Assembly: GCA_003134035.1 (NCBI GenBank) | Contig: PLAE01000198.1 | Coordinates: 1-46,135 of the forward strand | Source: Candidatus Velthaea versatilis | GTDB taxonomy: Bacteria > Vulcanimicrobiota > Vulcanimicrobiia > Vulcanimicrobiales > Vulcanimicrobiaceae | Length of the DNA: 46,135 bases | Direction: 5' to 3' | In this document: in pieces, positions 1-8,516 of the stretch | How positions within the stretch are numbered: position 1 is the first letter of the stretch | How the letters are laid out: each line of letters opens with the position of its first letter | The notes under the pieces: generated by a model | Seen by the model: the letters and a program-made list of their open reading frames with translations, nothing else | The model's database searches: none | What the model was told of the DNA's origin: nothing | Translations under genes and position numbers: made by a program

Positions 1-2
1 TC

Positions 3-491
3 GCGGCGCTCGAGAAAGACAAAAAGAACGAGGCGGCCTGTTTGTTCGACGGTGCGTGGACCGGCCATCCGGATCAAAACGATATCGCCGTCGCGCCGTT
101 TCCGCGCCCCAATCAGCTCGCGGCGCGCAAACCCGGAGCAAACAAAGAGCCCGATCTGAGGCCCTCGATCGCCGGGATCGGCGCGACTTCGATCGACGGC
201 ACGCGGGCCGCGATCAAAACCGTCATTCGCTATCGCCACGGTTACCTCAACGGGCGCGGCGCATCGCTGCTCGACGGGTATATGGAGGATCTGGCGACGG
301 ACCGGATCTACCGGCTGATGATCACGCAACGCACCCTCCACGGCATGCACACACCTGCGCAAATTACCGCGATCTTCGATGAAGAGTTAGCGAAGCTCAC
401 GGCTGCGGAGCCGGCGGCGGCCGGCGTGTACCGTCTGGCTCGCGAGCAAAGCGAGGCGATGATCGTCAACGGATTTCACGACCCGATCTAG
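3..491 (+). CDS. Malate synthase, C-terminal part (5' end outside window)
   Basis: The reading frame is open from the left edge and ends at the TAG at 489-491, so only the last roughly 160 residues are present. Malate synthase condenses glyoxylate and acetyl-CoA to malate in the glyoxylate shunt. The visible part resembles the family's C-terminal region: an AWTGHPD segment followed by PNQ, then an RYRHGYLNGRGA segment like the family's YIEAWLRGNG, then YMEDLATDRIYR like the conserved LMEDAATAEISR motif, whose Asp is the catalytic base. A helical tail ending NGFHDPI follows. There is no start codon in the window; the TTG at 42 is only an internal codon. No isocitrate lyase gene is visible. The family call rests on motif resemblance over a partial sequence. 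Confidence 0.72.
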   Translation, partial: AALEKDKKNEAACLFDGAWTGHPDQNDIAVAPFPRPNQLAARKPGANKEPDLRPSIAGIGATSIDGTRAAIKTVIRYRHGYLNGRGASLLDGYMEDLATDRIYRLMITQRTLHGMHTPAQITAIFDEELAKLTAAEPAAAGVYRLAREQSEAMIVNGFHDPI

Positions 492-567
492 AGGATTCGA
501 CTTCGTCGATCCTCCGCTTCGGGCTTGGCCCGAGCCGCCGGTCGTAGACTGTCGGGCTTAGCCCGAC
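491..567 (+). terminator. Two hairpins after the malate synthase gene (terminator-like, no U-tract)
   Basis: Bases 491-514 form a hairpin (GAGGAT and ATCCTC arms, inner CGAC/GTCG, one bulged T) starting at the last base of the stop codon. Bases 551-567 form a second perfect 7-bp stem (GTCGGGC, loop TTA, GCCCGAC). Neither is followed by a T run, so they may end transcription weakly or protect the 3' end. They separate this gene from the sensor phosphatase at 713. Confidence 0.35.
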
Positions 568-712
568 CGTCTGTAGTCGCACGCCCCGGCGAGAGGCGCG
601 GGAGCCGGTCTTCGTAAAACGTCGGATAATGAGGATCATCGCCCGAGCGTCCGCTCGCTGTCCCAGGCGCCGTGCAACGCTCCGCGCTTGACGATCGCGA
701 GCGGGTGCGCCG

Positions 713-3511
713 GTGAAAGAGTTTGGTCTCGACGACCACGCGGCGGCCCTGCTCGACGGACTACCGCACCTGGTCTGGGTCGCCGACGCCGCCGGAAGCG
801 TTATGTACTGCAATAATCGCTGGATCGAGTACACCGGGCTGCAGGCCGACGCGCTCACCGGTTGGGGCTGGACCGCGGCCATCGAACCAAGTCAGCGCGA
901 AGCCGCCGTCGCGCGTTGGCGCACCGACAGCGCAGCGCACCTTCCGGTAAGCGAGCAACGCGTCCAATATCGCCGCTTCGACGGATCCTACGGCTGGTTT
1001 CTGTGGCGCGCGATTCCGCTGCCCGACGCCAACGGCAGCGTCAACCGCTGGATCGGCACCCACACCGATATCGACGATCAAGTCCGCCTCGCGCAAGTCC
1101 TTGCCGCTAGTGAAGAGCGCTATCGTTCGATCCTCGAAACCACGCAAGAAGGCGTGTGGATCATCGACGCCGAGGCCAAGACGCGCTATGTGAACCGGCG
1201 CTTCGCCGACATGCTGGGCTACGAGCCTCACGAGTTGTTCGGCGTATCGGCGTTCGACTTCTTTCGGGCCGCTGATCGGGACATGCTCGTCGAGCAGTTT
1301 GCACGGCGCCGCAGCGGCGAGGTCTCAACGCGCGAATATCGCTTCGTGCGGCGCAATGGCGACGATCTGTGGACGATCACCGCCGCCAATCCGATCTTCG
1401 AGGGCGACGGCACGTTTGTCGGTTCGCTCGGGATGGTCACGGATATCACCGAACGCAAAGCGATGGAAGTTCGGCTCGCGATGGCCGCGGCCGAATACCA
1501 GTCGCTAGCCGAAGTGACGCCCCAGATCGTGTGGAGCGCCGAAGCGAACGGTTCGTTCGACTACGTGAACGGGCGCTGGGTGGAGTACACGGGCATCTCG
1601 CGCCGGCATGCGCACAAATGGGGCTGGATCGCCGCGCTTCACCGCGACGACGTCGCCGGACTGCTCGTGGCGTGGCGCACCGCGATCGACAACGGCAGCG
1701 AGTTCGAGGCCTCATTGCGCCTCCATCGCCCGGCCGACGACAGTTTCCGCTGGCACGTCATGCGCGCACGGCCGCTGCTGCGTGCCGAAGGCGGAACGGC
1801 CCGCTGGTTCGGGACCCTCACCGACATCCACAACGAACGCCGCACCGCGCGCCAGCTCCAAATCATCGCCCGCACCAGCACGGTGCTGGCCGAAACCCTC
1901 GATCGCGATGCGCTGTCGAGCCGGCTCGCCGGATTGATTTGCGAGGAGCTCGCGGAGTTCGTCTTCGTCCTGCTCATCGATGACGAGCGACGCCTGCGCA
2001 CCGTCGGAACCGCGCATCGCGATCCGCAGCGCGCCGCGGCGATGCGCACGCTGCATGGCCGGCAGCTATTGCTGCCGCAATTCGAGGCCCGGGCGATCGC
2101 GCGGATGTCGCGCGGCGAGACGGTTGCCGGCGATATCGACGCGGCGCAACTGGATTGGGTGACGCTTCCCGAAACCGCGGCGGCGGTGAAAGCGGCCGGC
2201 TTCGGCGCATTCGTCACCGCACCGCTCCAAGCGCGCGGACGTACGCTTGGCGGGATCGTCGCGTTCGCGCCGCGCGAGACGCGTTTCAACGCGGATGAAA
2301 CCGCGATTTTAACCGAGATCGCGGTGCGAGCCGCGACCGCCGTCGAAAACGCCGAACTCTACGCCCGCGAGCACCGTGTCTCCGCTACGCTCCAACAGGC
2401 CTTGCTCCCGACCCGGCTGCCCGAAATCGCCGGGCTCACGCTCGATGCCGTCTACGAACCCGGCGCGACCGAGGCGCAGATCGGCGGCGATTGGTACGAC
2501 GCCGTCGAACTGCCCGACGGCCGGATCGTCTTATCGATCGGCGACGTGACCGGCCGTGGTCTGCGGGCCGCTGTCATCATGGGCCGCGTCCGCCAGGCCA
2601 TCGAAGCGCTGGCCACCTACCAATCCGATCCGGCTCAACTCCTTAACGCCGCCGACACGGTGCTGCGCCGCGCCCATCCCGACGCGATCGTCACCGCGCT
2701 CGTCGGCGTCATCGATCTCAAGCGCCGCACCTTCGCATACGCGACCGCGGGCCATCCGTTGCCGATCATTCGCGGCGCGGAAGGCAGCCTCGTCACGCTG
2801 CCCGGCTCCGGGCTCCCACTCGGCTTGCGCGACGCGCATCAGCCGCCGACCTCGACGATCGTGCTGCCGTCGCATTCGCTGTTGCTGCTCTTCACCGACG
2901 GGCTCGTCGAATCGACGCGCGACATCGACGAGGGTGAGCGGCGCGTCATCGAAGCGCTGAGCGACAGCACGATTACGCGCAGCCCGCATCCCGCCGCGGC
3001 GATCAAAAATGCCGTGCTGCACGACGGCTCGGCCGACGACGTCGCGGTCTTCACCGTGAGCATCGGGGATCTCAACGCGTTCGGCCAGGACGAACGGGCC
3101 GATTCGCCGTTGCGCAGCGCATGGTCGATGCACTGGTCCTTCGACGCCCGCGACGCGCGCTCGACGCGCGACGTCCGCGAACTCTTCGTGGCTTACCTGC
3201 GTGCGAAAGGACGGCACGACGCCGACTACGCCGGCGCGGAGCTGGTCTTCGGCGAGCTGTTGGGCAACGTCGTACGGCACGCGCCCGGCACGGTCGACAT
3301 CGAGGTCGAGTGGCGCGGCGATTCACCGGTTCTGCATGTGCTCGACCGCGGTCCCGGCTACGAGCGCGCCGGCCAACTGCCGCCGACGTTGAGCGAGACC
3401 GGCCGCGGCTTGTACTTGGTCACGAAGCTGACGCGGGAATTTACCGTTACCCGGCTGCCCGGGTACGGTTCGCACGCGCGCGCGGTCTTGCCGATCGATC
3501 GGACCGCCTGA
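713..3511 (+). CDS. PAS-PAS-PAS-GAF-SpoIIE phosphatase with C-terminal HATPase
   Basis: This 932-residue soluble sensor starts at GTG 713. In order it has PAS domains at about 12-125, 137-255 and 262-378, a GAF domain at about 382-545, a PP2C/SpoIIE-type phosphatase at about 555-765 and an RsbW/SpoIIAB-type HATPase at about 795-928. The metal-binding phosphatase motifs are present: IGGDWYD with Asp593 and IGDVTGRG with Asp611. The ATPase part keeps ELLGNVVRHA and a GRGLYLV box. Such proteins dephosphorylate an anti-sigma-factor antagonist (STAS) protein, while the HATPase module can act as its anti-sigma or switch kinase, so one chain may hold both sides of a partner switch. No STAS or sigma partner lies beside it. 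There is no transmembrane segment, so the signals sensed are probably cytoplasmic. Confidence 0.9.
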   Translation: MKEFGLDDHAAALLDGLPHLVWVADAAGSVMYCNNRWIEYTGLQADALTGWGWTAAIEPSQREAAVARWRTDSAAHLPVSEQRVQYRRFDGSYGWFLWRAIPLPDANGSVNRWIGTHTDIDDQVRLAQVLAASEERYRSILETTQEGVWIIDAEAKTRYVNRRFADMLGYEPHELFGVSAFDFFRAADRDMLVEQFARRRSGEVSTREYRFVRRNGDDLWTITAANPIFEGDGTFVGSLGMVTDITERKAMEVRLAMAAAEYQSLAEVTPQIVWSAEANGSFDYVNGRWVEYTGISRRHAHKWGWIAALHRDDVAGLLVAWRTAIDNGSEFEASLRLHRPADDSFRWHVMRARPLLRAEGGTARWFGTLTDIHNERRTARQLQIIARTSTVLAETLDRDALSSRLAGLICEELAEFVFVLLIDDERRLRTVGTAHRDPQRAAAMRTLHGRQLLLPQFEARAIARMSRGETVAGDIDAAQLDWVTLPETAAAVKAAGFGAFVTAPLQARGRTLGGIVAFAPRETRFNADETAILTEIAVRAATAVENAELYAREHRVSATLQQALLPTRLPEIAGLTLDAVYEPGATEAQIGGDWYDAVELPDGRIVLSIGDVTGRGLRAAVIMGRVRQAIEALATYQSDPAQLLNAADTVLRRAHPDAIVTALVGVIDLKRRTFAYATAGHPLPIIRGAEGSLVTLPGSGLPLGLRDAHQPPTSTIVLPSHSLLLLFTDGLVESTRDIDEGERRVIEALSDSTITRSPHPAAAIKNAVLHDGSADDVAVFTVSIGDLNAFGQDERADSPLRSAWSMHWSFDARDARSTRDVRELFVAYLRAKGRHDADYAGAELVFGELLGNVVRHAPGTVDIEVEWRGDSPVLHVLDRGPGYERAGQLPPTLSETGRGLYLVTKLTREFTVTRLPGYGSHARAVLPIDRTA

Positions 3512-3523
3512 ATCCGCGCGCGG

Positions 3524-4096
3524 CTACCAGCCGCGCGTCTGCCCCGGCCGTTCGCGCGCGTCGCGCTCGGCGTAGGCCTTGAGCCGCCGGAGCTGCTGGC
3601 GCATCATCGCCAAATCGATCCACGGCATCACGCCGCCGATGAGCCGGCCGTACAGCGAACGCGGATAGTTCGCATTAACTTTGACGAACAGCCGCGAACC
3701 GCGGGCGGCGCGCGGCGTGACGACGTACGTCCCATAGAGCGTGCCCAGCAGCGCGGTCGCGATGCGCGAGCGTGGGCCCAAAGTCAGCGACCGCCCGCGC
3801 TCGAACGCGACGATCGAAAGGACGTGCATCATGCACTGACCGACGGCGATCCGCTCGGCTCGCGGGGTCAAGCGGGGCGGACTCGGCATGAGAAAGTTAT
3901 CGGCCCAATCGTACGAATAGGGCGCGATCCGCAATTGCTGCAGCCAACGATACGTCAGCGCCGGCGGCGCCTCGACGTCGATCGCGCGAAAGAATTCGTG
4001 CTGCGCGCCGGGCAAAAACCGATCGCACGGATACGTCGCCGCACGTTCGTCGGCCGTCGCGCCCCACACGAACGGCAGCGCGCGCGGGTCGCTCAC
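3524..4096 (-). CDS. SRPBCC-like small protein translationally coupled to fumarylacetoacetase
   Basis: This is a 190-residue protein. I place the start at the GTG at 4096-4094, which overlaps the fumarylacetoacetase stop codon in a GTGA junction. Longer readings of the frame into the upstream gene look non-coding. The chain has the feel of an SRPBCC/polyketide-cyclase-like ligand-binding fold: an FFRAIDVEAPPALTYRWL entry strand and helix, a central hydrophobic MMHVLSIVAFERGRSLTL stretch, then a strand reading GSRLFVKVNANYP and a C-terminal helix. No catalytic residue can be assigned. The overlap means it is translated with the FAH gene, so a role near aromatic or aryl-ketoacid breakdown is possible, but this is inference. 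Confidence 0.6.
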   Translation of the reverse strand: MSDPRALPFVWGATADERAATYPCDRFLPGAQHEFFRAIDVEAPPALTYRWLQQLRIAPYSYDWADNFLMPSPPRLTPRAERIAVGQCMMHVLSIVAFERGRSLTLGPRSRIATALLGTLYGTYVVTPRAARGSRLFVKVNANYPRSLYGRLIGGVMPWIDLAMMRQQLRRLKAYAERDARERPGQTRGW

Positions 4097-5337
4097 CCGA
4101 CAATCGTTCCGCGCAACTCGCCGAAGCCGATTCGCCGTTCGCCGGCGCTCGCGCGGGCGCGCATGATCACCGTATCGCCGTTCTCCAGATACGTGCGGCG
4201 TTCGCCGCCCGGGAGCTCGAAGGCATCGGTTCCCCCGCGCGTGCGCTCGAGCAGGCAGCCCAGCATTTCGGGCTCGCTGCCCGAAATCGTGCCGCTGCCG
4301 AAGAGATCGCCCGGCCGGACGCGCGAACCATTCGAGGTCAGGTGGGCGAGTTGCTGCGCCACATGCCAATACATGCCGCGAAAGTTCGGCCGCGCGAGGG
4401 GCATCGGGGGGAAGCGATGCGCGCGCATCGCCTGCGATTCGAGCAGCACTTCAAGGTCGATGTCGTAGGCCCACCGCTCGTCGGTTTGCAGATGCGCGAG
4501 CGGCGGCGGATCGGGAATGCGATTCTCGACCCGAAACGGTTCGAGCGCTTCAAGCGACACGACCCAGGGCGAGATCGACGTCGCGAACGATTTTCCGAGC
4601 AGCGGACCGAGCGGAACGGATTCCCACGCCTGAATGTCGCGCGCACTCCAATCGTTGAGTATCACGCAGCCGTAGACGTGATTGCGGACGGCCTCGATCG
4701 GGATCGGCGCCCCGTGCGCGTTCCCGGGTCCCGCAACGAAGCCTAACTCGAGCTCGAAGTCGAGCGCGGCCGTCGGCCCGAACGACGGCGCCGCGGCATC
4801 GCGCGCCTTGCGTTGTCCGCTCGGACGGGAGATGAGCGTTCCGTCGAGCACGATCGTACTCGTACGCCCGTGATAACCGAGCGGGACGTAGCGGTAATTG
4901 TCGCCCAGCGGGTTGGCCGGCCGGAAAAGCCGCCCGACGTTGGACGCATGCTCGATCGACGAGTAGAAATCGACGTAGTCGCCGACCTCGAAGGGGAGAT
5001 GCATCGTCGCTTCCGCGCGCGGGACGAGCGAACTTTCGACCAGCACCCGTTCCTGCAGCGTCGACGCCTCGCCGAACAAATACTGCAAGCGCGTGCGCAA
5101 CGCCGACCAGTGCGCGCGGCCACGTGCGAGAAATCCGTTGAGCACGCGTGCACCATCGAGCGTTGCCTCGTCGATGAGTTCGGCCTCGAAGAGCGAGCTG
5201 AGATCGGCGACATAGTCGCCGATCGCGATGCCCGGCCGTGGTGCTTCGGCCGGCGGCGAGAAGATGCCCAAGGGCAAATTGTCGAGGTCGAAATCCGACC
5301 CCGCGGCGGTCGGGATCCAGCTGATCACCCGCGACAT
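4093..5337 (-). CDS. fahA: Fumarylacetoacetase
   Basis: Fumarylacetoacetase hydrolyses 4-fumarylacetoacetate to fumarate and acetoacetate, the last step of tyrosine/homogentisate degradation. With the start at ATG 5337 the protein has 414 residues, typical of the family, and begins MSRVISWIP like other FAH proteins; an in-frame ATG at 5361 is an alternative. Signature segments are intact: GDYVDFYSSIEHASNVG (metal Asp and catalytic His), VPLGYHGR, FELELGFVAGPGN (two metal Glu), ILNDWSARDIQ (metal Asp), PLGPLLGKSFATSISPW and DLFGSGTISG. Homogentisate dioxygenase and 4-HPPD are not in the window, so the rest of the pathway must lie elsewhere. The next gene overlaps its stop codon. Confidence 0.95.
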   Translation of the reverse strand: MSRVISWIPTAAGSDFDLDNLPLGIFSPPAEAPRPGIAIGDYVADLSSLFEAELIDEATLDGARVLNGFLARGRAHWSALRTRLQYLFGEASTLQERVLVESSLVPRAEATMHLPFEVGDYVDFYSSIEHASNVGRLFRPANPLGDNYRYVPLGYHGRTSTIVLDGTLISRPSGQRKARDAAAPSFGPTAALDFELELGFVAGPGNAHGAPIPIEAVRNHVYGCVILNDWSARDIQAWESVPLGPLLGKSFATSISPWVVSLEALEPFRVENRIPDPPPLAHLQTDERWAYDIDLEVLLESQAMRAHRFPPMPLARPNFRGMYWHVAQQLAHLTSNGSRVRPGDLFGSGTISGSEPEMLGCLLERTRGGTDAFELPGGERRTYLENGDTVIMRARASAGERRIGFGELRGTIVG

Positions 5338-5428
5338 CTCATTGGCACGCTTTCGATTCATCGCGGTCGCGGATAGCGCGACCTGCCGTGACCCTGTTCG
5401 ATGCGGCGCGGTGGTCAGCCCGATCCCG

Positions 5429-6154
5429 CTAGCGGCGGCGCAACGTGGCAAACGGCAGCGCGCTCGTCCCGGGTGGTTTTTCGCCGCCCAAACACGTCGG
5501 ATGCGTGAAGTGGCCGGGAACGACGGGCGTTTCGTAGGCGATATTGTCGCCCGTTACCGGTGGTGAGATCACGCCGCTTTTGATCGCGATAGCCCGCGTG
5601 GTGTACGCGACGTCGTGGTCGGCGCAGGCCGTATCGCCGCTCACTCCCAAGCCGCCGATGACCGTCGTGCCGACGTAGAGGGCAACGCCGCCGCCGAAGG
5701 TGATGATGCCGCCGGGGACATGACCGAACGCCGGGATCTGCGGATCGTTGTAAAAGCCGTTGAACGGATTGGAATTGTTAAGTCCGAACAGTGACGCGCC
5801 CGGAAGCGTGGCGCCGTAGAGCATCGCAGTCGAGATCGACAGCTGCGAGTTGCTGAAATCGTTGGCGGTCGATGCTTTGGCGATTGCAATGGCTCGGCTG
5901 CCGGGCCACGCGTCCCCGATCGACCGCGTTGCGCAGAGCCGGCCCTCACGATCGACGACGGCGATCCACATCCATTTCGGATGCAGCAAGCTGATGTCAG
6001 CTACGCCGATGCCGCTGGCGAAGTCGGTCAAGAGCGCGGCCACGACCGAAGGTTTGATCTGACACGACTGCGTCCACGCGCGCGCCGGTGCCGTCGTCGT
6101 TACGAACGACAGAGCGAACGCGAACGCAAGAATAACGCGACATTTTTTCAACAC
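5429..6154 (-). CDS. Secreted GlcG/HbpS-family (DUF336) protein
   Basis: This 241-residue protein starts at GTG 6154. A lysine-containing N-terminus and a hydrophobic run (VILAFAFALSFVTTT) ending APARA form a clear signal peptide, so it is exported. The mature part matches the GlcG/HbpS fold: early WMWIAVVDREGRLCATRSIGDAWPGSRAIAIAKASTA positions typical of the family, then HVPGGIITFGGGVALYV, then VIGGLGVSGDTACADHDVA. The GG-rich strands are characteristic. HbpS in actinomycetes binds haem, and GlcG lies in glycolate operons; its ligand here is unknown. It is longer than usual because of a middle insert (NNSNPFNGFYN region) and a C-terminal tail. It stands alone on the minus strand, with no clear Shine-Dalgarno sequence. 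Confidence 0.8.
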   Translation of the reverse strand: MLKKCRVILAFAFALSFVTTTAPARAWTQSCQIKPSVVAALLTDFASGIGVADISLLHPKWMWIAVVDREGRLCATRSIGDAWPGSRAIAIAKASTANDFSNSQLSISTAMLYGATLPGASLFGLNNSNPFNGFYNDPQIPAFGHVPGGIITFGGGVALYVGTTVIGGLGVSGDTACADHDVAYTTRAIAIKSGVISPPVTGDNIAYETPVVPGHFTHPTCLGGEKPPGTSALPFATLRRR

Positions 6155-6678
6155 GATGCCGTACCGCTTTCAAAAAGTAAAGGGGAAAGGAACCTCTATC
6201 CTAAGTTTTGAGAATAGATAGAGTCGTTCGCACCAATCCGATCTTCATCGCTCGATCGTAGAGTCTTCATATTGCGGAGAAGCGACGCGGCGCGCGATTG
6301 GCTTCCAAAGTGTACTTCATTAATTTAGAATCACAACTACTGTTCGCCGGAGTTTCGTTCAAAAGCGTTTTAACAGGCGTCGGTCGCTATGCGCGTTCAC
6401 GCCCTACGTCGAAGCTTCAGCAGCATTCGCAGAACCATTATTGAAATAAAATACTCGAGGCAAACTTCGCCGGCGCCGGCGATAAGCAATCAGGGTCCGA
6501 CCGGACATCACCCGTTTTCGACTAGCGATTCACCCAGTCGACGCCGGAGTCGAATAGAACACCCCGGCGCGGGCCGGCACCGCCGCGCCTCGTCGTTTGC
6601 GCCCGAGAGCCCGTTCGTGACTCATCCGCGCCGCCGCGTTGGGCGTACTCCAAGTATCACTCGACTTGGAGACCCTCG
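6155..6678. other. Divergent intergenic region
   Basis: This 524-bp stretch separates the divergent GlcG-like and cupredoxin genes. It is AT-richer between about 6160 and 6450 than the flanking genes, as expected for promoters. A short open frame from 6389 has the composition of a shadow frame. I cannot place a convincing -35/-10 pair. The last 30 bases hold an inverted repeat listed separately. Confidence 0.5.
6648..6671 (+). promoter_or_regulatory. Inverted repeat sequestering the cupredoxin ribosome binding site
   Basis: A perfect 8-bp inverted repeat (CTCCAAGT, 8-nt loop, ACTTGGAG) ends 7 bases before the ATG at 6679. Its right arm contains the GGAG Shine-Dalgarno sequence. As RNA the hairpin would hide the ribosome binding site; as DNA it could be an operator. 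Either would regulate the copper protein and the phosphoesterase behind it. Confidence 0.5.
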
Positions 6679-7047
6679 ATGCAAAGGCACTTCTTCGCCG
6701 CCGGCGCGCTTGCCGCGGCCCTCACCATGCCGGCCGGTTACGCCGGCGCCGCCGAACCCTCCACCGCCCACCTGCTGCCGTCGGCGGTCACGATTCATAT
6801 CAAAGATTTCAAATATCGTCCAAACCAGGTGACGATCCACGCCGGCGATCGGGTAACATTCATCAATGACGACAGCGAGGCGCACACGGCGACCTCAGAC
6901 GATACATCGTTCGATTCCGAAGGTTTGGATTCGGGCGATACCTGGCAGCACGTCTTCGCGAAACCCGGCACGTACCGGTACTTTTGCGAACTGCACCCGT
7001 ACATGAAAGCGACCCTCGTCGTGCTGCCCGCCGGCGCGCCGCGGTAA
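6679..7047 (+). CDS. Exported type-1 (blue) copper protein, plastocyanin/amicyanin-like
   Basis: This is a 122-residue cupredoxin. Residues 1-24 form a signal peptide ending AGA, so the mature protein is periplasmic or surface-exposed. The fold starts TIHIKDFKYRPNQVTIHAGD, typical of small plastocyanin-like proteins. A full mononuclear type-1 copper site is readable: His69 (EAHTA), then Cys103, His106 and Met109 in the C-terminal FCELHPYM loop. Such proteins shuttle single electrons. The short Cys-His-Met loop is closest to the amicyanin class. The gene lies 5 bp before a Tat-exported phosphoesterase on the same strand and is probably cotranscribed with it. Its redox partner is not identifiable here. 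Confidence 0.9.
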   Translation: MQRHFFAAGALAAALTMPAGYAGAAEPSTAHLLPSAVTIHIKDFKYRPNQVTIHAGDRVTFINDDSEAHTATSDDTSFDSEGLDSGDTWQHVFAKPGTYRYFCELHPYMKATLVVLPAGAPR

Positions 7048-7052
7048 CCGGC

Positions 7053-7934
7053 ATGAAACGCCGCAATTTTCTCGAGCATGTCGCGTGGACCGGCAGCGGC
7101 ATCGCCTGGAGCCTTGGCGCTGGCGGACTGCTGGTGAGCCGGCCCGCGGCCGCGGCAACGAGCACGTTCTCATTCGTGCAGATCAGCGACAGCCATATCG
7201 GCTTCGCGCGACCCGAAAACCCTGATGTCCTGGGTACCTTGCACAAAACAATCGAGGCCATCAACGCGCTGCCGCAGCCGCCGGCGTTCGTCGTGCATAC
7301 CGGCGACGTAACGCATCTCGCGAAACCGGCGCAATTCGACGCCGCCAAACAAGTGCTATCGAGACTCAAGGTCCCGCTCATCGTTCTGCCGGGCGAACAC
7401 GACGTGATCGGCTCCTCGCACGCGTTTTTCAACGCCTTCGCGCGCCCTGACGCACCCAACGGGTGGTTCTCCTTCGATGCCGGCGGCATCCATTTTCTGT
7501 CGCTCGTGAACGTGTTCAACTTCGAGGTCGACGGCAAACTAGGCAACGATCAGCTCGACTTCGTCGAAAAGGATCTAGCTGCCCAGAAAGCCTCGACGCC
7601 GATCGTCGTGTTCGGACACGTGCCGCTCTACGCGCTGTTTCCGGCTTGGGGCTGGACGACGCAAGACGGAGCGCGCGTCCTCGCCGCACTGCGCCGCTTC
7701 GACGCGGTCACGGTCCTCAACGGCCACATCCATCAAGTCATCCAGCATACCGAAGGCAACATTCGCTTTGCGACCGCGGCCTCAACGGCGTATCCGCAGC
7801 CTGCGCCGGGCAGCGCCGACAAACCCGGGCCGCTCAAAGTCGCTGACGATATGCTGCTCCACGTCCTCGGGTACCGCAGCGTCGAACTCGCCGCGGGCGC
7901 TCCCGCGCGTGTAGCCGACCAATCGCTTGGGTAA
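7053..7934 (+). CDS. Tat-exported calcineurin-like metallophosphoesterase
   Basis: This 293-residue protein begins at ATG 7053, five bases after the cupredoxin stop; readings from upstream starts run through that gene. The N-terminus MKRRNFLEHVAWTGSG followed by a hydrophobic run to AAAA looks like a twin-arginine-type signal, with RR at residues 3-4. All metallophosphoesterase motifs follow in order: ISDSHIG (DxH), HTGDVTH (GD), PGEHD (the usual GNHD with Glu for Asn), FGHVPLY and NGHIHQ (GHxH). It hydrolyses phosphoesters with a dinuclear metal centre outside the cytoplasm; the substrate is not deducible. An ECF sigma gene follows 12 bp later, so all genes from 6679 to 9229 could be one transcript. 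Confidence 0.88.
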   Translation: MKRRNFLEHVAWTGSGIAWSLGAGGLLVSRPAAAATSTFSFVQISDSHIGFARPENPDVLGTLHKTIEAINALPQPPAFVVHTGDVTHLAKPAQFDAAKQVLSRLKVPLIVLPGEHDVIGSSHAFFNAFARPDAPNGWFSFDAGGIHFLSLVNVFNFEVDGKLGNDQLDFVEKDLAAQKASTPIVVFGHVPLYALFPAWGWTTQDGARVLAALRRFDAVTVLNGHIHQVIQHTEGNIRFATAASTAYPQPAPGSADKPGPLKVADDMLLHVLGYRSVELAAGAPARVADQSLG

Positions 7935-7946
7935 CGAACGAGCAGC

Positions 7947-8516
7947 GTGCGCGAGCGGACCGGCACCGATCAGTTCGACGACGACCGGGGGGTCGCCGAC
8001 TTTCTGGCGGGCACGAGCCGAGGACTCGAGGCGGTCTATCGCCGCTACGGCGGCTTTCTCTACGCCGTCGCTCGCAGCGTGCTCGCCGATGACGATGACG
8101 CACAGGATTGCGTGCATGACACGTTGCTGCGCGTGTGGCAGAATGCCCGCAGCTACCGCGCGGAACGCGGCGCGCTGCGCACGTATCTGCTCGTCGCGGT
8201 GCGCAACGACGCGCTCTCCCGCAAGCGTGCCGTTGCGCGGCATGCGCGGATCGAGGAACGCGCGGCACGCGCCGACGATCAAATGTACGAGCTCGAAATG
8301 ACCGACCCGATCGAAGCGGCACGTCTGCGGCGCGCGCTCGCGACGCTACCGGCCGAACAGCGGACCGCACTGGAATTGGCATACTTCGGGCAACTCACGC
8401 ACGTGCAGGTCGCCGAACGGCTCAATGCGCCGCTGGGCACGGTCAAGAGCCGGATCGCCATGGCGCTGCGCAAACTGAGTTCATCACTCCGCGACGACGG
8501 AGCCGGGGCGCCATGA
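7947..8516 (+). CDS. ECF-type RNA polymerase sigma factor
   Basis: This is a 189-residue protein starting at GTG 7947. Region 2 is visible as YRRYGGFLYAVARSVLADDDDAQDCVHDTLLRVWQNA, and region 4 as LATLPAEQRTALELAYF followed by the helix-turn-helix THVQVAERLNAPLGTVKSRI. Regions 1.1, 1.2 and 3 of housekeeping sigma factors are absent, as in the ECF group. The stop overlaps the ATG of the next gene (ATGA), which encodes a zinc anti-sigma factor, a standard partner arrangement. The upstream exported copper protein and phosphoesterase may belong to the regulated functions or merely be neighbours. Confidence 0.93.
   Translation: MRERTGTDQFDDDRGVADFLAGTSRGLEAVYRRYGGFLYAVARSVLADDDDAQDCVHDTLLRVWQNARSYRAERGALRTYLLVAVRNDALSRKRAVARHARIEERAARADDQMYELEMTDPIEAARLRRALATLPAEQRTALELAYFGQLTHVQVAERLNAPLGTVKSRIAMALRKLSSSLRDDGAGAP

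Noticed and set aside
4097-4369. N-terminal extension of the SRPBCC-like gene into the FAH gene
   Set aside because: Those codons are the shadow of FAH in another frame; the GTGA overlap gives a natural start.
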